Positions 14,117 through 18,418 of a DNA stretch of 18,418 bases are shown in pieces. Made by a program: the position numbers and the translations under genes. Every line of letters starts with the position of its first letter. Positions within the stretch are counted from its first letter, which is position 1. Below the pieces are notes generated by a model that ran no database searches, had not been told where the DNA came from, and worked only from the letters and a program-made list of their open reading frames with translations. This DNA is from Geobacter sp. (GTDB lineage Bacteria > Desulfobacterota > Desulfuromonadia > Geobacterales > Pseudopelobacteraceae). The DNA is taken from NCBI GenBank assembly GCA_027346925.1, contig DAIERH010000021.1, forward strand, positions 1-18,418, read 5' to 3'.

Positions 14117-16003
14117 TCATTGTCCCTGTTTTTCCCATGTGTGCGATTTCAACGCAATAGCCAGTACCGAGATGGCCGCAGGCGTTACCCCCGGAATGCG
14201 GGAGGCCTGCCCCAAGGTGTCGGGACGATTCCGCGCCAGCTTTTCGCGAACCTCAGTCGTCAGGCCATTGATGGAATAATAATTCAGTTCCGCCGGCAGT
14301 TGTGTGCTTTCCAGCTTGCGGGAGCGCTCCACCTGTTCGAGCTGGCGTTCAATGTAACCACGGTATTTTACCTGAATCTCCACCTGCTCCCGCACCTCGG
14401 GAGGTGTTTCACGTGAAACATCATCGAATTCCGTCAATCCTGCATACGTAATCTCGGGCCGCCTGAGCAACTGCTCAAAGGTGGTACCTTTTTGCATATC
14501 GGCCAAAGAATGCATGGAAAGAAACTCTTGTTCCGCCGCATCCATCTGTAGCCGGCGGGTACGGATGCGCTCAAACTCGGCTGCAATCTGCTCCCGCTTT
14601 TGCAGGAACCTGCAGAATTCGCGATCCGCCACAAGACCGATATCGTACCCTTTTTCGCGCAACCGCAGGTCGGCGTTGTCCTCGCGCAGAAGCAGGCGGT
14701 ATTCGGCGCGCGAGGTGAACATGCGGTACGGCTCTTTGGTGCCGAGGGTCACCAGGTCGTCTATCATAACCCCGATATAGGCGTCACTGCGCTCCAGCAC
14801 AAGCGGCTTTCGCCCCCTGACCCGCAAGGCGGCATTTATGCCTGCCATCAGCCCCTGCGCGGCGGCCTCCTCATAGCCCGAGGTGCCGTTGATCTGACCG
14901 GCATGATAGAGGTTACGGATGAGCTTGGTCTCCAGTGAGGCGTGGAGCTGAATCGGGTCCACGTAGTCGTACTCAATGGCATAGGCCGGCCGCATGATCT
15001 CGACACGCTCCAGCCCCTCGATGGAGCGGTAGAAGGGTATCTGGATATCGATAGGGAGAGAGGTGGACATGCCGCTGGGATAGACCTCCACCGTATCCAG
15101 GCCCTCGGGCTCGATAAAGGTCTGGTGCCGGTCCTTGTCCGGGAAGCGCACCACCTTGTCCTCGATGGAAGGGCAATAACGTGGCCCGACGCCCTCGATT
15201 ACCCCGGCGTACAGAGGCGAACGGTCAAGTCCCGAACGGATGATGTCATGGGAACGGGGGTTGGTGTAGGCGATGTGGCACGGCACCTGCGGCATGGTGA
15301 TGCGCTCGGTCGAGAAGGAAAAGGGCTGTGGCGGATCGTCGCCGTACTGGGCCTCCAGACGAGCAAAATCTATCGTCCTGCCGTCGAGGCGCGCCGGCGT
15401 TCCGGTCTTGAGTCTGCCAACCAGGAAGCCTAGTTCCTTAAGCTGGTCCGAAAGGCCGACCGAGGGGAGATCGCCGGCACGGCCGCCGGGATAGTTGGTG
15501 AGGCCTATATGGATCAAGCCGCGCATGAAGGTGCCGGTGGTCAACACCACGGTCTTGCCGAGAAAGCGGATGCCGGAGCGGGTGTCCACACCGCGCAGTT
15601 CATCCCCCTCCCGGTAGAGTCCGGTCACCTCACCCTGTTTGAGTAAAAGGTTGTCCTGCCGCTCCAGAACCCGCTTCATGCGCAAGCGGTAGAGCTGCTT
15701 GTCGGCCTGGGCCCGCGAGGCACGCACCGCAGGCCCCTTGCGGGTATTAAGGATGCGGAACTGTATCCCGGTGGCATCGATGTTCTTCGCCATCTCGCCA
15801 CCCAAGGCGTCGATCTCCTTGACCAGGTGTCCCTTGGCAAGGCCACCGATGGCCGGATTGCAGGACATGAGGGCAATGGCGTCCAGGTTGATGGTGAGGA
15901 GCAGCGTGAAACACCCCATGCGAGCAGCCGCCAGGGCCGCCTCACAGCCGGCATGTCCGGCCCCGACCACAATCACGTCATATTCCGTTTCATAGCAGTG
16001 CAT
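14117..16003 (-). CDS. mnmG: tRNA uridine-5-carboxymethylaminomethyl modification enzyme MnmG (GidA)
   Basis: FAD-dependent partner of MnmE that installs the 5-carboxymethylaminomethyl group on wobble uridine of certain tRNAs. I chose the ATG at 16003 (MHCYETEYDVIVVGAGHAG) because GGGGGAG lies 6 bases upstream; this gives 628 residues, like the 629 of E. coli. The frame's earlier ATG at 16018 overlaps a parS site and has no ribosome site. Visible motifs are the FAD-binding GAGHAG near the start, SCNPAIGGLAKGHLVKEIDALGG, the PALN-type cysteine-containing segment around YCPSIEDKVVRFPDK, and GTSGYEEAAAQGLMAGINAA. The C-terminal helical domain includes VEIQVKYRGYI. A perfect parS site lies inside the gene and encodes the residues DVSRETP in a variable linker. 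Confidence 0.97.
   Translation of the reverse strand: MHCYETEYDVIVVGAGHAGCEAALAAARMGCFTLLLTINLDAIALMSCNPAIGGLAKGHLVKEIDALGGEMAKNIDATGIQFRILNTRKGPAVRASRAQADKQLYRLRMKRVLERQDNLLLKQGEVTGLYREGDELRGVDTRSGIRFLGKTVVLTTGTFMRGLIHIGLTNYPGGRAGDLPSVGLSDQLKELGFLVGRLKTGTPARLDGRTIDFARLEAQYGDDPPQPFSFSTERITMPQVPCHIAYTNPRSHDIIRSGLDRSPLYAGVIEGVGPRYCPSIEDKVVRFPDKDRHQTFIEPEGLDTVEVYPSGMSTSLPIDIQIPFYRSIEGLERVEIMRPAYAIEYDYVDPIQLHASLETKLIRNLYHAGQINGTSGYEEAAAQGLMAGINAALRVRGRKPLVLERSDAYIGVMIDDLVTLGTKEPYRMFTSRAEYRLLLREDNADLRLREKGYDIGLVADREFCRFLQKREQIAAEFERIRTRRLQMDAAEQEFLSMHSLADMQKGTTFEQLLRRPEITYAGLTEFDDVSRETPPEVREQVEIQVKYRGYIERQLEQVERSRKLESTQLPAELNYYSINGLTTEVREKLARNRPDTLGQASRIPGVTPAAISVLAIALKSHTWEKQGQ
14405..14420. other. 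parS centromere site inside mnmG (ParB binding)
   Basis: The 16 bases TGTTTCACGTGAAACA form a perfect palindrome and match the bacterial chromosomal parS consensus TGTTNCACGTGAAACA at every position. ParB (Spo0J) is expected to load here and spread, which directs origin segregation. The site lies in codons of mnmG (read on the minus strand as V-S-R-E-T), in a segment where MnmG proteins vary. No parB gene is in the window. Confidence 0.9.
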
Positions 16004-16017
16004 GGATTTCTCCCCCA

Positions 16018-16033
16018 TGTTTCACGTGGAACA
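16018..16033. other. parS centromere site in the mnmE-mnmG gap (ParB binding)
   Basis: On the minus strand the 16 bases read TGTTCCACGTGAAACA, an exact match to the parS sequence described for Bacillus subtilis and to the general consensus. It fills much of the 36-bp gap between the mnmE stop and the mnmG start, just upstream of the mnmG ribosome-binding site. It is 1.6 kb from the second site in mnmG. ParB spreading from here could also affect mnmG transcription, which is an inference. Confidence 0.92.
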
Positions 16034-16039
16034 TGGGCA

Positions 16040-17410
16040 TTATTTCCCGATACAAAACGACGAAAAGATCACATCCAACACATCATCGGTGGCAGTCACG
16101 CCGGTAACCTGACCAACGGCGAACAAGGCATCACGGAGGTCTATGGCCAGGGTTTCCAACTCCCGGCCCTCTCCCAGGCCGGAAAGAAACTGCCGGAGGG
16201 ACGAGCGGGTCGAAACCAAGGCGTCGCGATGACGGGCGCGGGACAGGGCAACAAATTCACGGCTATCAAGGGCCGATCCATGCAAAAAGGTCGCGCGAAT
16301 CAGGTCACGAAGGCCGTCCACGCCCGCGCCTGACCGGGCCGACAGGGCGGCGTGCGGCATCTGGGCCACCTTGGAAGGGAATTCGATGCGTCGAGGCAGA
16401 TCAATCTTGTTCAAAACAGCGATGGTCGTTATTTCGCCCAGGGCATCGAGAATCATCCGGTCTTCATCACCGAACGGCTGCGACGAATCGAGAACGAACA
16501 ACGCCAGGTCGGCCAGCTGGATCTTATCCAGCGCCCGCATGATCCCTTCGCGCTCCACGACATCATCGGTGTGGCGGATGCCGGCCGTGTCCAGCAGGCG
16601 GACCGCCAGACCTCCCAGATTTACGGTTTCCTCGATGATATCGCGGGTGGTGCCGGGGATGTGGGTTACGATGGCGCGATTATCCCTGAGCAGGCAGTTG
16701 AGCAGACTGGACTTGCCGGCATTGGGCTTGCCGACGATCAGCACGGAAATTCCCTCCCGCAGGATACGGCCCTCGTCGAACCCTGCCAGCAGGGTGCCGA
16801 TCTCATCAAGCGCCCCGGTTACACCTGACCGCAGGGCAGCAGTGTCGGTCTCGCCGATGTCATCCTCGGGGAAGTCGATGGAGGCCTCGATAAAGGCCAA
16901 GCTCCTCGTCAGCGACTGACGGATCGCATCTATCCTGACGGACAGGGCGCCTTCTCGCTGGCGTTGAGCAAGGGTGAGTGCCGCCTCGGTCTTGGCGGTA
17001 ATAACGTCCATGACCGCCTCGGCCTGCATCAGGTCGATCCTGCCGTTGATGAAGGCCCGGCGGGTGAATTCCCCCGGTTCGGCCAGGCGGGCGCCGCAAG
17101 CCAGGGCTGAGGCCAGGATGCGCTCCATCACCAGCATCCCGCCGTGACAGTGCAACTCCAGCACATCCTCGCGGGTGTAGGAATGGGGTGCCCGCATCAG
17201 GACGGCCATGGCCTCATCGATCACGGCGCCGCCAGTCGGCTCCGCCACCGTGCCGTAGTGCAAAAAATGGCTGACAAAGGCGCCTCCCTTGCGAAAGCGG
17301 AAGAGCCGATGGCCGATGGCCTCGGCTTGGCTGCCGCTGATCCGTACAATGCCGATCCCGCCTTCCCCCTGGGGGGTGCTGATGGCGGCAATGGTATCCT
17401 CAATATACAT
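16040..17410 (-). CDS. mnmE: tRNA uridine-5-carboxymethylaminomethyl modification GTPase MnmE (TrmE)
   Basis: GTPase that works with MnmG on wobble uridine modification. The 456-residue protein starts ATG 17410 (MYIEDTIAAISTPQGEGGIGIVRISG), the typical TrmE N-terminal tetrahydrofolate-binding domain, with the LHCHGG and PGEFTRRAF segments. The inserted G domain has the P-loop GKPNAGKS at residues 227-234, TTRD, DTAGIR and NKID. The helical domain ends with the obligatory C-terminal CIGK, whose Cys453 is the catalytic cysteine. AAGGA lies 7 bases upstream of the ATG, and 27 bp separate it from the helicase stop. In many genomes jag/yidC precede mnmE near the origin; here a helicase gene does. 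Confidence 0.97.
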   Translation of the reverse strand: MYIEDTIAAISTPQGEGGIGIVRISGSQAEAIGHRLFRFRKGGAFVSHFLHYGTVAEPTGGAVIDEAMAVLMRAPHSYTREDVLELHCHGGMLVMERILASALACGARLAEPGEFTRRAFINGRIDLMQAEAVMDVITAKTEAALTLAQRQREGALSVRIDAIRQSLTRSLAFIEASIDFPEDDIGETDTAALRSGVTGALDEIGTLLAGFDEGRILREGISVLIVGKPNAGKSSLLNCLLRDNRAIVTHIPGTTRDIIEETVNLGGLAVRLLDTAGIRHTDDVVEREGIMRALDKIQLADLALFVLDSSQPFGDEDRMILDALGEITTIAVLNKIDLPRRIEFPSKVAQMPHAALSARSGAGVDGLRDLIRATFLHGSALDSREFVALSRARHRDALVSTRSSLRQFLSGLGEGRELETLAIDLRDALFAVGQVTGVTATDDVLDVIFSSFCIGK

Positions 17411-17437
17411 GACCGTTTCCTTGTGGCACCTGGACCT

Positions 17438-18418
17438 TCAAAACAGGTCCATCTGACCTGGATCTTTCGATCCCTTTACCTTTCTGACCGGACCGGCATC
17501 CGCATCCGTCAACAACGTCCTCGGAATCTCGGCGATAAACCGGGATAAGCGGCGCGGCGAAGGGCCGGCCCAGGGGCGGATGGCGGATGAGGTCAGCAGC
17601 AGTCGTTGCTTGGCCCGGGTAAGGCCTACGTAGAACAGGCGCCGCTCCTCCTCGATATTCACGTCGCTCCAGAGCGAACAGGGGAGCAGCCCTTCTTCGG
17701 CGCCAGCCAGGAAAACCACCGGGAACTCCAGCCCCTTGGCGCTATGCAGGGTCATAAGGGGCACAGCCTCGGCCCGCTCGTCATAGACCGTGGCTTCGGC
17801 GAAACGACGCAGATGGTTGCCGAAGCCGGGCAGGTCTCCGCCAAAGCTGCCGGCCAGCTCCAAGAATCTCGCTGTGGCGCCGTGGTTCGGGTCAATGGCG
17901 AGGAACGGCAGTACATCAACCAACGCAACGGCGAGACCGGCGCGGGCGACGGAACCCCGAAACCGATCAAGGGTCTGTCCAAGTTCAACAACAGCTCGTT
18001 GCAGCGTCTGGGACAGTGCACGTCCATCAATGCAGGCGAAGAAATCGCCTGTCAGGGGAAGCGCTGCCTCCATACGCTCAATACTGGCCGCCCCGATCCC
18101 CGGAAGGCCGCTTGCGAGTTGAAGCCAATCGGCCATGATTTCCGAGCCCGCGGCGGCCTGCACCCAATAATAGGCCTGCCGTATCTCCGCTGCCAAGTAA
18201 AAGGGTGCCACCCCAACCTGCTGGTACGGTATGCCGCGCCGTTCCAGGGCAGCGGCAATCTCCTCGGCCTGCCTGCCAAGCCGGAAGAGCACGGCCATAT
18301 CCCCGAAACTCAACCCACGCCCTGCTTTGCCATCGCCGCCACGCCCCGAATTGATGGAAAAGTGCTCGATGCCGCCCATCTGCTCCTCGATACGCCGAAC
18401 GATGAATTCGGCCTCAGC
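17438..18418 (-). CDS. UvrD/PcrA-type superfamily 1 DNA helicase, C-terminal part (runs off the window)
   Basis: ATP-dependent 3'-5' DNA helicase of the UvrD/Rep/PcrA group. The open frame continues past base 18418 (reading AEAEFIVRRIEEQM before residue 18379), so only the last 326 residues are visible. Conserved blocks are GDMAVLFRLGRQAEEI with GIPY (motif IV region), LMTLHSAKGLEFPVVFLAG (motif V) and EEERRLFYVGLTRAKQRL (motif VI, with the ATP-sensing arginine). The middle has a leucine- and alanine-rich helical stretch. The protein ends in GQMDLF, which resembles the sliding-clamp-binding consensus QL[SD]LF. I cannot say whether it is the main UvrD, PcrA or a paralogue because motifs I-III are outside. 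Confidence 0.92.
   Translation of the reverse strand, partial: AEAEFIVRRIEEQMGGIEHFSINSGRGGDGKAGRGLSFGDMAVLFRLGRQAEEIAAALERRGIPYQQVGVAPFYLAAEIRQAYYWVQAAAGSEIMADWLQLASGLPGIGAASIERMEAALPLTGDFFACIDGRALSQTLQRAVVELGQTLDRFRGSVARAGLAVALVDVLPFLAIDPNHGATARFLELAGSFGGDLPGFGNHLRRFAEATVYDERAEAVPLMTLHSAKGLEFPVVFLAGAEEGLLPCSLWSDVNIEEERRLFYVGLTRAKQRLLLTSSAIRPWAGPSPRRLSRFIAEIPRTLLTDADAGPVRKVKGSKDPGQMDLF

Noticed and set aside
1..18418. CRISPR array, tRNA or rRNA gene, complete insertion sequence or phage genes
   Set aside because: No regularly spaced direct repeats, tRNA-like cloverleaf, rRNA sequence, transposase or integrase was recognised on either strand.

Overview
The window is a stretch of bacterial chromosome of high G+C content in which every credible gene lies on the minus strand, so transcription runs from high to low coordinates. 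The protein set suggests Geobacterales (Geobacter/Pelobacter relatives, Desulfuromonadota). It combines GspH-I-J-K-L-M-N secretion genes with nadD-rsfS-rlmH-gpmI, the futalosine menaquinone enzyme MqnC, stand-alone ArnA-like halves, and mnmE-mnmG-rsmG carrying parS sites. The lineage call is an inference from gene content and sequence style; no search was run.

Layout in transcription order. (1) 18418-13447: C-terminal part of a UvrD/PcrA-type helicase, mnmE, mnmG and rsmG. Two 16-bp parS sites (ParB-binding centromere sites) lie here: one in the mnmE-mnmG gap and one inside mnmG. This marks the region as probably origin-proximal. (2) 13446-13104: a 343-bp gap with a possible terminator and a possible promoter. 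(3) 13103-10387: a YbgC-type thioesterase, mqnC and an RNase D-like exonuclease. (4) 10320-7289: an ArnC-like glycosyltransferase and a split ArnA, with the formyltransferase and the UDP-glucuronate decarboxylase as separate genes and a hairpin-rich repeat between them. (5) 7285-2053: the minor pseudopilins gspH, gspI, gspJ and gspK followed by gspL, gspM and gspN. gspM carries a frameshift, gspK is markedly A+T-richer than its neighbours, and a second copy of the repeat lies between gspH and gspI. (6) 2018-1: nadD, rsfS, rlmH and the start of gpmI.

Functionally the window mixes tRNA/rRNA maintenance (mnmE, mnmG, rsmG, rsfS, rlmH), cofactor synthesis (nadD, mqnC), central metabolism (gpmI), a partial aminoarabinose-like sugar-nucleotide pathway and the pilus-tip/inner-membrane part of a type II secretion system. 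The secretin, ATPase, inner-membrane platform GspF, major pseudopilin GspG and prepilin peptidase are not here. The sugar module also lacks an aminotransferase (ArnB), deformylase (ArnD) and transferase (ArnT). Many junctions from 13103 down to 509 are overlaps or gaps of a few bases, consistent with long polycistronic transcription. The most noteworthy observations are the paired parS sites next to a broken origin gene order, the gspM frameshift, the related hairpin repeats, the split ArnA module joined to gspH, and the composition shift in gspK.
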